Shown: positions 16,169 through 23,153, counted from the first letter of the stretch. The stretch is 23,153 nucleotides of DNA from JBBPXY01 sp038200435 (GCA_038200435.1 JBBPXY010000032.1:1-23153); one strand, 5' to 3'. The notes: generated by a model not told the origin, from the letters alone. Numbers and translations are program-made.

Positions 16169-17682
16169 CCCTCCCCGGCGAGCGCGCCTGCCTCGTCGTC
16201 CTCGACGGCTGGGGGCTCGCGCCCGACGGTCCGGGGAACGCGGTATCGCTGGCCCGGACGCCCGTCTTCGACGATCTCTGGAGCCGCTACCCCCACACTC
16301 AGCTCATCGCCTGCGGGCGCAGCGTCGGGCTGCCCGACGGGCAGATGGGCAACTCCGAGGTCGGGCATCTCAACCTGGGCGCGGGCGCGATCGTCCATCA
16401 GGACCTGACGCGCATCGACGCTGCCGTCGCCGACGGCTCGCTCGCCGACAACGCTGTTCTCACCGCTGCGCTCGATGGCGCCGAGCGCGTGCATCTCATC
16501 GGCCTCACGTCCGAAGGTGGCGTGCATTCGGGCCCCAAGCACCTCCGCGCGCTCATCGAGCTCGCCGCCGCGCGCGGAGTCGAAGACCTCGTGCTGCACG
16601 CCTTCACCGACGGGCGGGACACGGCCCCGGACTCGGGCGCCGGCTTCCTCGGCGAGGTCGAGGGGTGGATGCGCGCGGCCGGAGCGGGCCGCATCGGTAG
16701 CGTTATCGGCCGCTACTTCGCGATGGACCGGGACTCCCGCTGGGACCGCGTTCAGAAGGCCTACGACCTGCTCGTGCACGGGAAGGCCGACAATCGCGCG
16801 GATACCGCGGTCGCGGCGCTCGAGACCGCCTACGCGCGCGAGGAGACCGACGAGTTCGTCACCGCCACGCTCGTGGGCGAGGAGGCCCGGATCCGGCCGG
16901 GGACCGACGTGGTCATCGCCTTCAACTTTCGTCCCGACCGCATGCGCGAGATCACCCGCGCGCTCGCCGATCCACAGTTCGCCGAGTTCGATCGCGGCGG
17001 CGCTGAGCCCCTCGGCCGGTACTCGACCATGACTGAGTTCGAAGAAGGCTGGCCCTACCCGGTGGCGTTCCCGCCCGACCGGCCGACCGTCACCCTCGCC
17101 TCGTTGCTCGCGGAGCGCGGCGAGAAGCAGCTGCACGTCGCCGAGACGGAGAAGTACCCGCACGTGACCTACTTCTTCAATGGCGGGGAGGAGACCGCGT
17201 ACGAGGGCGAGCGGCGCGAGCTCGTTCCCTCGCCGCGCGACGTGCCGACCTACGACCTCGAGCCCGAGATGAGCGCCCGTGGCGCCGCCGACGCCTTCGT
17301 GCGGGCTTGGAGGGAGGACGCACCGCGCTTCGGCGTCATCAACTTCGCCAACGCCGACATGGTGGGGCATACCGGAGTCATTCCCGCCGCGGTCACCGCC
17401 ATAGAGACCGTGGATGCCTGCCTCGGGGATGTCGTCGCCGCGGTGCAGGAGTCTGGCGGCGCGTGCTTCGTCACCGCCGACCACGGCAATGCGGACCACA
17501 TGCTCGAGCCCGACGGCAGCCCGAACACCGCCCACTCGCTGAACCCGGTGCCGGCGATCGTGACGGAGGAGGGGCTCGAGCTTCACGACGGGATCCTGGC
17601 CGACGTCGCGCCCACTCTTCTGGCGCTGCTGGGCGTCGACCAGCCGGCCGGGATGACCGGCCGGTCGCTGTTCGCCGCCTAG
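16165..17682 (+). CDS. gpmI: 2,3-bisphosphoglycerate-independent phosphoglycerate mutase
   Basis: A 505-residue Mn-dependent phosphoglycerate mutase of the alkaline-phosphatase superfamily, converting 3- to 2-phosphoglycerate. The first metal ligand Asp14 lies in VVLDGWG and the phosphoserine nucleophile Ser64 in GQMGNSEVGH. The phosphatase-fold C-terminal motifs FANADMVGHTG and TADHGNADHM carry further metal ligands. The middle insertion domain shows HAFTDGRDTAPDSG. The start is a GTG overlapping the tpiA stop. It closes the gap-pgk-tpiA-gpmI operon, an arrangement better known from Firmicutes. Enolase, the next step, is not in the window. Confidence 0.97.
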   Translation: MTLPGERACLVVLDGWGLAPDGPGNAVSLARTPVFDDLWSRYPHTQLIACGRSVGLPDGQMGNSEVGHLNLGAGAIVHQDLTRIDAAVADGSLADNAVLTAALDGAERVHLIGLTSEGGVHSGPKHLRALIELAAARGVEDLVLHAFTDGRDTAPDSGAGFLGEVEGWMRAAGAGRIGSVIGRYFAMDRDSRWDRVQKAYDLLVHGKADNRADTAVAALETAYAREETDEFVTATLVGEEARIRPGTDVVIAFNFRPDRMREITRALADPQFAEFDRGGAEPLGRYSTMTEFEEGWPYPVAFPPDRPTVTLASLLAERGEKQLHVAETEKYPHVTYFFNGGEETAYEGERRELVPSPRDVPTYDLEPEMSARGAADAFVRAWREDAPRFGVINFANADMVGHTGVIPAAVTAIETVDACLGDVVAAVQESGGACFVTADHGNADHMLEPDGSPNTAHSLNPVPAIVTEEGLELHDGILADVAPTLLALLGVDQPAGMTGRSLFAA

Positions 17683-17687
17683 AGCGC

Positions 17688-17693
17688 TAGATT
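17688..17693 (+). promoter_or_regulatory. Possible -10 element for the marR-like gene
   Basis: TAGATT, preceded by GC, lies 34 bp before the ATG at 17722. AGGGGAG (about 17707-17713) then gives a good ribosome binding site 8 bp from the start. No clear -35 box. Similar TANNNT words precede uvrC, tgt and the ORF at 23050. Confidence 0.3.
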
Positions 17694-17721
17694 CGCCGCG
17701 CGCTCAAGGGGAGCGAGAACC

Positions 17722-18186
17722 ATGCCGCGCACGATCGCCGATCCGCAGCTGTCGCCTGCCGAGCTCGCCGCCTGGCGCGGCTTGCTGCGGGTGCATGCGA
17801 ACGTGATCAAGGCGCTCGACGCCGAGCTCGAGGCCGAGCACGGCATTCCGGTGTCCTCCTACGAGGTCCTGCTGAACCTCTCGCGCGCGCCCGAGCAGCG
17901 CCTGCGAATGCGCGATCTGGCCGATGTCGCCCTGCTCAGTCGCAGCGGCTTGTCGCGGCTGGTTGACCGGCTGGCTGCCGAGGGCCTGCTCGAACGCGCC
18001 GCTTGCCCGTCCGACGCCCGCGGCGCCTTCGCGGTGCTCACGCCTCAGGGTCTCGAGGCCGTGCGGTCGGCACGGCCGACCCACCTCGACGGTGTCCGCC
18101 GCCGCTTCCTCGAGCATTTTTCGCCCGACGAGCTCGAGCAGCTCGCCGGGCTGTGGGAGCGCGTGCTCCCCGACGCCTCGCCCTGA
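17722..18186 (+). CDS. MarR family transcriptional regulator
   Basis: A 154-residue dimeric winged-helix repressor/activator. N-terminal helices (AAWRGLLRVHANVIKALDAEL) form the dimer interface. Residues 63-90 hold the helix-turn-helix (MRDLADVALLSRSGLSRLVDRL AAEGLL, read as one helix pair), and the wing follows (ACPSDARGAFAVLTPQG). Members usually respond to phenolic or oxidative signals and regulate adjacent genes. The neighbours are glycolytic genes upstream and tgt downstream, so its target is not evident. The ATG at 17722 has a strong AGGGGAG site. Copy 2 of the palindromic repeat begins 11 bp after its stop. Confidence 0.92.
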   Translation: MPRTIADPQLSPAELAAWRGLLRVHANVIKALDAELEAEHGIPVSSYEVLLNLSRAPEQRLRMRDLADVALLSRSGLSRLVDRLAAEGLLERAACPSDARGAFAVLTPQGLEAVRSARPTHLDGVRRRFLEHFSPDELEQLAGLWERVLPDASP

Positions 18187-18196
18187 TCTCGCCGCC

Positions 18197-18312
18197 GCGA
18201 CGGGCGCGTCCGGCACGATGTCCCAGGCGCGAACGTTCATTTACCGGCGTCAGGACCACAGTGCGTGAACGTTCGCGCCTCGTCGAGTTGCTCCAACGCC
18301 GCTTTCGCGTGA
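18197..18312. repeat. 116-bp dispersed palindromic repeat, copy 2
   Basis: This copy matches 15-130 without gaps. The outer 12-bp arms (18228-18239 and 18266-18277) and both GAACGTTC words (18231-18238, 18267-18274) are identical to copy 1. The inner arms (18243-18251, 18254-18262) pair at only 6 of 9 positions, whereas copy 1 pairs at all 9. The last 50 bp differ from copy 1 at one base (18289). It starts 11 bp after the marR-like stop. Confidence 0.85.
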
Positions 18313-18335
18313 ACGCATCCAGCCGCCACGATGAT

Positions 18336-18413
18336 CGGGCGGGTGGCAGTGGTCCTACTGCCGATTCTCGCGCCAGCGAGAACGGGTCAGGGACCACTGA
18401 CAGGACCCGCCCG
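18336..18413 (+). other. 78-nt multi-segment hairpin upstream of tgt
   Basis: Nested complementary arms fold the segment into one long stem: 18336-18344 with 18405-18413 (9 bp), 18348-18355 with 18391-18398 (8 bp), 18358-18363 with 18388-18390 and 18383-18385 (3+3 bp around a GT bulge), and 18365-18371 with 18376-18382 (7 bp). The loop is GCCA. That is about 30 pairs in 78 nt. No T-tract follows. An alternative 7-bp hairpin, 18410-18416 with 18431-18437, shares bases with the outer stem, so the two cannot form together. It may be a terminator, a structured leader of tgt, or a small RNA; I recognise no known family. Confidence 0.55.
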
Positions 18414-18438
18414 CAGCCACCCCCGCGCGCCTGCGGGC

Positions 18439-18444
18439 TAGGGT
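18439..18444 (+). promoter_or_regulatory. Possible -10 element for tgt
   Basis: TAGGGT, preceded by GC, lies 18 bp before the presumed CTG start at 18463. It would start transcription at about 18451, downstream of the long hairpin. The TAG also closes the tgt reading frame upstream. No clear -35 box is visible. Confidence 0.3.
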
Positions 18445-18462
18445 CAGCCGATCGCTGGCCCG

Positions 18463-19659
18463 CTGACGATCAACCACCGCGACGACGCCTCGCGAGCGCG
18501 CGCTGGGGTGCTCGAGCTGGCGCACGGCCAGGTGCAGACCCCCGCCTTCGTCCCGCTCGCGACGAAGGGGACGGTCAAGGCGCTCGCGCCGCGCGACGTG
18601 CTCGACCTCGGCTACGAGATGGTGCTCGGCAACACCTTTCACCTGATGCTGCAACCGGGTGCCGAGCTCGTGGCCGAGCAGGGAGGGCTACACGACTTCA
18701 TGCGCTGGGAGCGGCCGATCATCACCGACTCCGGCGGCTTCCAGGTGTTCTCGATGGGTCACGGCACGGTGGCCGACGAGGTCAAGGGCCGCGCGCCCTC
18801 GGGCGCCGACCGCGCCGGCGCGATCCTCGGCATCGACGAGGACGGGGTGCGCTTCCGCTCCTACGTCGATGGCGCCGAGATGTTCATGGCCCCCGAGACC
18901 TCGATGGAAGTGCAAGCCGCGCTCGGCTCGGACATCGCGCTGGTCTTCGACGAGTGCACTCCGTTCAACGTCTCGCGCGACTACACGCTGCGCTCCACCG
19001 AGCGCACCCATCGCTGGCTCGACCGCTGTCTCGCCTGGCACGCCGAGCACGGCCCGTCCGGCCAGATCGTCTACGGGATCGTTCAGGGCGGGGTGGAGGA
19101 GGAGGACCGCCGCTCATCCGCCCAGGAGGTGGCCGCGCGCGCCTGCGCCGGAGTGGCCATCGGCGGCTCGCTGGGGGAGAACAAGGCGCAGATGCACGAG
19201 GTCGTCGGCTGGGCCACCGAGGAGCTGGAGCGCTCGGCGCCCGAACGGCCCCGGCACCTGCTCGGCATCGGCGAGATCGACGACCTGGTCCGTGGGGTCG
19301 CGCTCGGCATAGACACCTTCGACTGCGCGTTCCCGACGCGCCTGGGCCGCCACGGCATGGCGATCGTGCCGGAGCCGGAGAAGCGGTGGCGGTTTGACCT
19401 CACCACCGGCCGGGCGCGCCACGACCCCGCTCCCATCCTCGACGGATGCGGGTGCCCGGCGTGCGGGCGGGGCTTCTCACGCGCCTACCTGCACCACCTG
19501 TTCAAGCTGAAGGAGCTCACCGCGCTGCGCCTGGTGACGCTGCACAACCTGCACTTCGTGGCCCGGCTGATGGACGACCTGCGCGAGGCCATCGGGGCCG
19601 GCACCCTCGCCGAACGCTCCACGGCGCTGCTGGGCGGCGGCCTACCCCGAGGTCTCTGA
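18463..19659 (+). CDS. tgt: Queuine/preQ1 tRNA-guanine transglycosylase, apparent CTG start
   Basis: The enzyme exchanges guanine-34 in GUN-anticodon tRNAs for preQ1 or queuine. From 18463 it has 398 residues. The base Asp89 lies in ITDSGGFQVFS, YGIVQGG follows, the nucleophile Asp287 lies in GIDTFDCAFPTR, and the zinc site is CGCPACG plus HH. The first standard start is GTG 18508, but family similarity runs upstream: LTINHRDDASRARAGVLEL aligns without gaps over 19 residues to the N-terminus of E. coli Tgt, putting CTG 18463 opposite Met1. The frame is closed by TAG at 18439-18441 and contains no ATG, GTG or TTG before 18508. A CTG start, or a base error, is the simplest reading. It ends 3 bp from the convergent SDR gene. 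Confidence 0.93.
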   Translation: MTINHRDDASRARAGVLELAHGQVQTPAFVPLATKGTVKALAPRDVLDLGYEMVLGNTFHLMLQPGAELVAEQGGLHDFMRWERPIITDSGGFQVFSMGHGTVADEVKGRAPSGADRAGAILGIDEDGVRFRSYVDGAEMFMAPETSMEVQAALGSDIALVFDECTPFNVSRDYTLRSTERTHRWLDRCLAWHAEHGPSGQIVYGIVQGGVEEEDRRSSAQEVAARACAGVAIGGSLGENKAQMHEVVGWATEELERSAPERPRHLLGIGEIDDLVRGVALGIDTFDCAFPTRLGRHGMAIVPEPEKRWRFDLTTGRARHDPAPILDGCGCPACGRGFSRAYLHHLFKLKELTALRLVTLHNLHFVARLMDDLREAIGAGTLAERSTALLGGGLPRGL

Positions 19660-19662
19660 CCG

Positions 19663-20493
19663 CTAGTCCTGCTCCGCGGCGCGGATCGCCTCCTCGAGCT
19701 TCGAGCCGCCAGCGGCGCGGTCAAGGAGGGGCGTGAGCAGGCCCGGGGCGAGCACGAGCGCCTCGAGCGCGCGCGGCACGACGATCCGCTTCGCCCGGCG
19801 CTCGATGCCGCGGACCACGCGGCTGACGGAGCGATCGAGCGGCATTGGGCGCGTGAACCGGGCCGCCACGCCCTCGCGCAGGGATTGAGTCGGGGACTCC
19901 GCAAACGCATCGCGCACCATGTCGGTGTCGATGAAGGAGAAGTAGGCGACACCCACGGCGACGCCGTCAACGGCCGCCTCGCTGCGCAGCGCGTCGCCGA
20001 ACGCCTCGACGCCCGCCTTGCTCGCCGTGTAGGAGGCCATCAGCGGCGCGTGGTGGGCCGCGGCCAGCGACGAGACGCAGAGCAGGTAGCCCCGGCTGCG
20101 CTTCAGGTGGGGTAGGGCGGCGCGAGCCGTGCGGTAGACGCCCAGCAGGTTGATGTCGATCACCCGCTCGAAGTCCTCGGGGGAAACGCTCATCACGGTG
20201 CCGACCGTGGCGATACCTGCGTTGGCGACCACCACGTCGAGACCGCCGAAATGCTCAGCGGCGGCGGAGATCGCGCCATCGAGCGCTTGCGCATCGCGCA
20301 CGTCGGCCTCCCACCAGGCCGCGCCCGACCCGAGCTCGGCGGCGAGCGCCTTGAGCTTCTCAGGCTCGATGCCCACCAGCGCGAGCCGCGCCCCACGGGC
20401 GATGAGCTGGCGCGCGAGCTCCGCTCCAATACCGCGGGCGGCGCCCGTGACGAGCACCGTGCGCCCGCGCAGATCGGCCTTCTCCTGGCTCAC
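19663..20493 (-). CDS. Short-chain dehydrogenase/reductase
   Basis: A 276-residue classical SDR, NAD(P)-dependent. The cofactor motif TGAARGIG is at 16-23, NAG at 91-93, the catalytic Ser at 141-142 and the Tyr155/Lys159 pair in YTASK. The C-terminus is longer than the minimal fold (about 250), with a hydrophobic helix ALEALVLAPGLLTPLL that may touch the membrane or a lipid substrate. The substrate is unknown. The GTG start overlaps the kinase stop in GTGA, so it is translated as the last gene of the phosphoesterase-lipoprotein-kinase operon, though SDRs have no obvious link to signalling. Confidence 0.92.
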   Translation of the reverse strand: MSQEKADLRGRTVLVTGAARGIGAELARQLIARGARLALVGIEPEKLKALAAELGSGAAWWEADVRDAQALDGAISAAAEHFGGLDVVVANAGIATVGTVMSVSPEDFERVIDINLLGVYRTARAALPHLKRSRGYLLCVSSLAAAHHAPLMASYTASKAGVEAFGDALRSEAAVDGVAVGVAYFSFIDTDMVRDAFAESPTQSLREGVAARFTRPMPLDRSVSRVVRGIERRAKRIVVPRALEALVLAPGLLTPLLDRAAGGSKLEEAIRAAEQD

Positions 20494-21734
20494 CGGGTGT
20501 TGTCCGAGATCAGCTTCTGGAACGACTGGAAAGCCTTGTCGAAGCGGTTTCCGACCACTCGCTCGATGTGGAGCACCTTCTTGGTCGGCGCCGCGGCAAT
20601 TATCGCCACCCCGGCGCCCGCCGCCAGCATCAGCAGTATGGCCAGGAAGGCAAGGGTCCGTCGCAGGGCGTGGCGCGATGCGCCGCCGCGCCGGGCCGGG
20701 GGAGGCGGGGGTTCGGCACGAGGACGGCGTGGAGGCGCCGGACGGGGATCGAGGCGGCGCATGGGGGCGGACGCAAGCTCGGGGTCGACCGCGACCGGGG
20801 CGCGCCGCGACACTCGCCGCGTCGGCGCGGTTTCCTCGCCGGCGTTCACTCGCGTGGCCGCGGTATCGGGCACCGCCGAGGTGGAGTGCTCGGGGCCGAC
20901 CGGCTCGCGGCCGGCCGCTCCCGCGCGGAAGGCTTCTTCCAGGGCCGCAGCCGTCTCCGGGCGCCCGGCGGGATCGAGCGAGAGCGCGAGGAACACCGCC
21001 CGGGCCAGGGTCGGCGGCACATCGGGGTTGAGAGTGTCGAGCGGCATCGGTGCCTCCCGCTGCTGCTTGAGTGCGAGCTCGGAGAGCGATGTCGCCTCAT
21101 AGGGGAGGCGGCCGCTGAGGAGCTGATAGGTCACCACGCCGAGTGAGTAGAGATCGGCCGCCGGGCCGGCGCCCTCGCCGCGCGCCTGCTCGGGCGCGAG
21201 GTAGGCGGCCGTGCCGAGCACCGAGCCCACCTGCGTGATGCTCGATTGCTCGGTCGCCTTCGCGATGCCGAAGTCGGCCAGCTTTACCCCGCCGTCGGTG
21301 GAGCGCAGGAGGTTGCCCGGCTTGACGTCGCGGTGCACGACGCCGCCGCGATGGGCGTAGTCGAGGCCCCGGCAGGCCTGGGTGACGATGTCGACGGTCT
21401 CGTCAGGTTCGAGGTGGCCGCGATCGCGCAGCAGCTCGGCGCAGGATTGCCCTGAGACGTGCTCCATGACGATGAAATGGTGGCCCGAGTGCTCGTCGAA
21501 GCCGAAGTCGAAGACCTGCACGATGTTGGGATGCACCAGCCGGGCGGCAGCCAGCGCCTCCCGCCGGAAGCGCGAGACGAAGTTCGGATCCTCGGCCAGA
21601 TGCTCGGCCAGCAGCTTCACCGCGACGTTGCGCTCGAGGCGCTCGTCGAAGGCGAGGTGCACGGTGGACATCCCGCCGATGCCCAGACGGCCTTCGAGCC
21701 GGTAGCGGCCGGCGATCTCGATCGTGCTGGTCAC
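20490..21734 (-). CDS. Membrane-anchored Ser/Thr protein kinase (PknB-like, no PASTA)
   Basis: A 414-residue Hanks-type kinase. The glycine loop GIGGMSTVH is at 18-26, the ATP-binding Lys40 in VAVKLL, the catalytic loop HRDVKPGN at 134-141, DFG at 154-156 and APE at about 178. The domain ends near residue 270. A Pro/Arg-rich linker (about 270-355) follows, then one transmembrane helix (about 360-382, LAFLAILLMLAAGAGVAIIA). Only about 32 residues lie outside the cell, with no PASTA repeats, so it probably senses through a partner. The GTG start was chosen because the conserved IAGRYRLEGRLG follows; it overlaps the lipoprotein stop in GTGA. The open frame further upstream is antisense-like low-complexity sequence from the lipoprotein gene. 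Confidence 0.94.
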   Translation of the reverse strand: MTSTIEIAGRYRLEGRLGIGGMSTVHLAFDERLERNVAVKLLAEHLAEDPNFVSRFRREALAAARLVHPNIVQVFDFGFDEHSGHHFIVMEHVSGQSCAELLRDRGHLEPDETVDIVTQACRGLDYAHRGGVVHRDVKPGNLLRSTDGGVKLADFGIAKATEQSSITQVGSVLGTAAYLAPEQARGEGAGPAADLYSLGVVTYQLLSGRLPYEATSLSELALKQQREAPMPLDTLNPDVPPTLARAVFLALSLDPAGRPETAAALEEAFRAGAAGREPVGPEHSTSAVPDTAATRVNAGEETAPTRRVSRRAPVAVDPELASAPMRRLDPRPAPPRRPRAEPPPPPARRGGASRHALRRTLAFLAILLMLAAGAGVAIIAAAPTKKVLHIERVVGNRFDKAFQSFQKLISDNTR

Positions 21735-22285
21735 TTGCCCTTCCCCGGGCCGGCCCCACCGCCGTTGGGTCCCCCGCCCGACCCGGCGCCCCCGCTGTTC
21801 GGCGTACTGGGAGTGGTGGGGGTCGGCTTGGGCTTCGGGGTCGTCGGCGTGCTGGGCGTCGAAGAGGTGCTCGGGGTGGTCGGCGTGCTGTTCGTCGTTG
21901 GAGCGCTCGTGGTGGGCGACGGGGTGCTCGGGGTGGTGTCGCTCGAGGTCGAGGAGGTCGTGGGCACGATCGACTTCGGGGCCTTGCACTCCCTGGCCGC
22001 GAGATCGAGGACCCGCTTGGCCCCGTCGCTGAGGGCCGAGCGCAGCTTGGGGTCGACGCTGGCCGGCAACGCGCCGACCTTCGCGCCGAGGTCGTGCGCA
22101 TCGGCCTTCGCCTGCGTGCACTGGCCGTCCTGCACCTCGCCCGAGATGGTGTCGAGCTGGCTCTTCAGCTCATCCGCGCTGGTGCCGGCCAGAAGCCCCT
22201 TCGAGCCTCCGCCGCACGCCACGAGCCACGCTGCGGCGAAGCCGAGCGCGAGCGTCACGAAGAGGCGGAAAAAGGACGGAGGCAT
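21731..22285 (-). CDS. Lipoprotein with T/S/P-rich tail, coupled to a kinase
   Basis: A 184-residue exported lipoprotein. A signal peptide (FFRLFVTLALGFAAAWLVAC) ends in the lipobox LVAC with the lipidated Cys24. A small helical domain (about 35-105, TSADELKSQLDTISGEVQDG, then LDLAARECKAP) has two further Cys that could pair. The last ~75 residues are a Thr/Ser/Pro-rich tether (TPTTPSTSSTPS type) ending in a Gly-rich segment. Such tails span the wall or may be phosphorylated or glycosylated. The ATG at 22285 was chosen because the signal peptide starts there; the open frame upstream is Arg-rich and overlaps the phosphoesterase gene. Its GTGA overlap with the kinase suggests it could be the kinase's sensor or partner. 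Confidence 0.85.
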   Translation of the reverse strand: MPPSFFRLFVTLALGFAAAWLVACGGGSKGLLAGTSADELKSQLDTISGEVQDGQCTQAKADAHDLGAKVGALPASVDPKLRSALSDGAKRVLDLAARECKAPKSIVPTTSSTSSDTTPSTPSPTTSAPTTNSTPTTPSTSSTPSTPTTPKPKPTPTTPSTPNSGGAGSGGGPNGGGAGPGKGK

Positions 22286-22296
22286 CGCGTTTGATG

Positions 22297-23028
22297 CTAC
22301 TGCCCGACCTGGAGGCGATCGGCCAGCGACCCGGGCAGCTCGGCGGCGCGGATCGCGGCGCCCGCTGCGGCGATGTCGTATTCGGTCCGGTGGTAGGCGG
22401 CCGTCCACTTCGAGGTGTCGAGCTCGAGCCACGCCGCACGCGGATCTCCGTCGCGAGGTTGCCCCACGCTGCCGGGGTTGATCAGCCATTCCCCGTCTCT
22501 GAGGTCGAGCTTGCTACCGCTCGGTCGCATCTCCCCGTCGGCGCTCTCGCCCGTGGCCCGGTTGAAGGAGAGCGCAACGTGGGAATGGCCGACGAGGCAC
22601 ACGCGTCGCTCCTGCACGTTGAGGCAGGCGTCGGCCTGGGCCGGGGAGAGCACGTACTCCCAGACGGGGTCGCGCGGGCTCGCGTGAAAGAGCCCGGCGT
22701 CGGCCTCGCGCCGCTGCGGCTCGAGCGGCTCGAGGAACTCGAGGGCCTCGGGGGCGATGTTCTGCTTCGTCCACCGTGCGGCCACGCCCGCGGCGCGGGA
22801 GAAGTCCGCAGCCGAAAGGTCGCCCCGGACGACCATGTCGTGATTGCCCACGAGGCAGACGTCGGTGTGCTCGCGGGCCAGCGCGACGCAGGCATCGGGC
22901 TCGGCGCCGTAGCCGACGAGGTCGCCCAGGCACCAGATCTGATCCACCTCCGCCGTGGCGATCGCGGCCAGGGCGGCCTCGAAGGCCGGCCGGTTGCCGT
23001 GGATGTCTGAGACGACTGCGACTCGCAT
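22297..23028 (-). CDS. Calcineurin-like metallophosphoesterase
   Basis: A 243-residue cytosolic phosphoesterase of the YfcE/MJ0936 type with a two-metal site: D8 and H10 (SDIHGN), D36 (LGDLVGYG), N62 and H63 (GNHD), and the later GHSH with its following strand. INPGSVGQPRDGDPRAAW is the typical C-terminal signature. Members act on phosphodiesters or phosphomonoesters; the natural substrate cannot be told. The ATG has AGAGG 4-5 bp upstream. It is the first gene of a reverse-strand operon: 11 bp separate it from the lipoprotein gene, then the kinase and SDR follow with 4-nt overlaps. Confidence 0.93.
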   Translation of the reverse strand: MRVAVVSDIHGNRPAFEAALAAIATAEVDQIWCLGDLVGYGAEPDACVALAREHTDVCLVGNHDMVVRGDLSAADFSRAAGVAARWTKQNIAPEALEFLEPLEPQRREADAGLFHASPRDPVWEYVLSPAQADACLNVQERRVCLVGHSHVALSFNRATGESADGEMRPSGSKLDLRDGEWLINPGSVGQPRDGDPRAAWLELDTSKWTAAYHRTEYDIAAAGAAIRAAELPGSLADRLQVGQ

Positions 23029-23035
23029 GTGCCTC

Positions 23036-23041
23036 TACAGT
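23036..23041 (+). promoter_or_regulatory. Possible -10 element for the ORF at 23050
   Basis: TACAGT lies 8 bp before GTG 23050, which would make that mRNA leaderless or nearly so. The divergent gap is only 21 bp, so the promoter of the opposite phosphoesterase gene must lie inside this ORF. Confidence 0.25.
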
Positions 23042-23049
23042 CTCCCAGC

Positions 23050-23153
23050 GTGAGAGCAGCGCGCCTGGGCTGGCCTGCGGCGGTCCTCGCCGCGCTGGTC
23101 GCGACGGAGCTCGCCGTGCTCGTCCTGCGCCCGCGCAGCGGGGTGCTCCAGGC
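23050..23153 (+). CDS. Start of a membrane-anchored protein (partial)
   Basis: The GTG at 23050 opens a frame that stays open to the window edge (34 complete codons). The translation begins MRAARLGWPAAVLAALVATE, then LAVLVLRPRSG: an Arg-containing start followed by an uncharged helix. This looks like a signal anchor or first transmembrane segment. Too little is visible to name the family. Confidence 0.5.
   Translation, partial: MRAARLGWPAAVLAALVATELAVLVLRPRSGVLQ

Noticed and set aside
16030..17586. A 518-codon reverse ORF opposite gpmI
   Set aside because: Antisense shadow of a complete gpmI with all catalytic residues.
18003..19397. A 464-codon forward ORF across marR, the intergenic region and tgt
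   Set aside because: Arg/Ala-rich translation in the wrong frame of two real genes; no domain resemblance.
21740..21960. Short-period repeats as a CRISPR or satellite array
   Set aside because: They encode the Thr/Ser/Pro-rich tail of the lipoprotein; there are no regular repeat-spacer units.

Overview
This window looks like chromosomal DNA of a high-GC actinobacterium. Thermoleophilia (Solirubrobacterales-like) is my best guess. The grounds are the strong G/C third-position bias, the order uvrC-rapZ-gap-pgk-tpiA-gpmI, many GTG starts with 4-nt GTGA/ATGA overlaps, and weak or absent Shine-Dalgarno sites at several genes. The lineage is an inference. I see no tRNA, rRNA, CRISPR array, insertion sequence or phage gene.

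Positions 1-1734 are a worn accessory segment. A 116-bp palindromic repeat (copy 1) is followed by the reverse-strand remains of an apparent operon: a fragment with a PdxH-like C-terminal motif, a cupin-acetyltransferase fusion broken by two compensating single-base frameshifts, and an acetyltransferase that loses family resemblance about halfway. Positions 1735-9777 hold stand-alone genes: a two-repeat DUF427 protein, a GGDEF protein with a ruined active site but an intact RxxD inhibitory site, a secreted penicillin-acylase-family hydrolase, a secreted beta-rich protein, and a divergent large LuxR-type ATPase regulator.

Positions 9780-17682 are the core block. uvrC (excision repair) and rapZ come first, without the yvcK and whiA genes that commonly sit between rapZ and gap. 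A small VOC protein and a clear terminator fill that place. The tightly overlapping operon gap-pgk-tpiA-gpmI then covers four consecutive steps of lower glycolysis.

A MarR regulator (17722-18186) follows, then an unusual 276-bp intergenic stretch. It carries copy 2 of the repeat, a 78-nt multi-segment hairpin with about 30 bp of pairing, and an alternative hairpin that competes with its outer stem. Next is tgt, whose homology-supported start has no ATG, GTG or TTG codon and appears to be CTG. On the reverse strand, 19663-23028 is a coupled operon of metallophosphoesterase, T/S/P-rich lipoprotein, membrane Ser/Thr kinase and short-chain dehydrogenase. A membrane-anchored ORF starts divergently at 23050 and leaves the window.

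The best candidates for something undescribed are the repeat family, the structured element upstream of tgt, the apparent CTG start of tgt, and the GGDEF protein as a possible c-di-GMP receptor.
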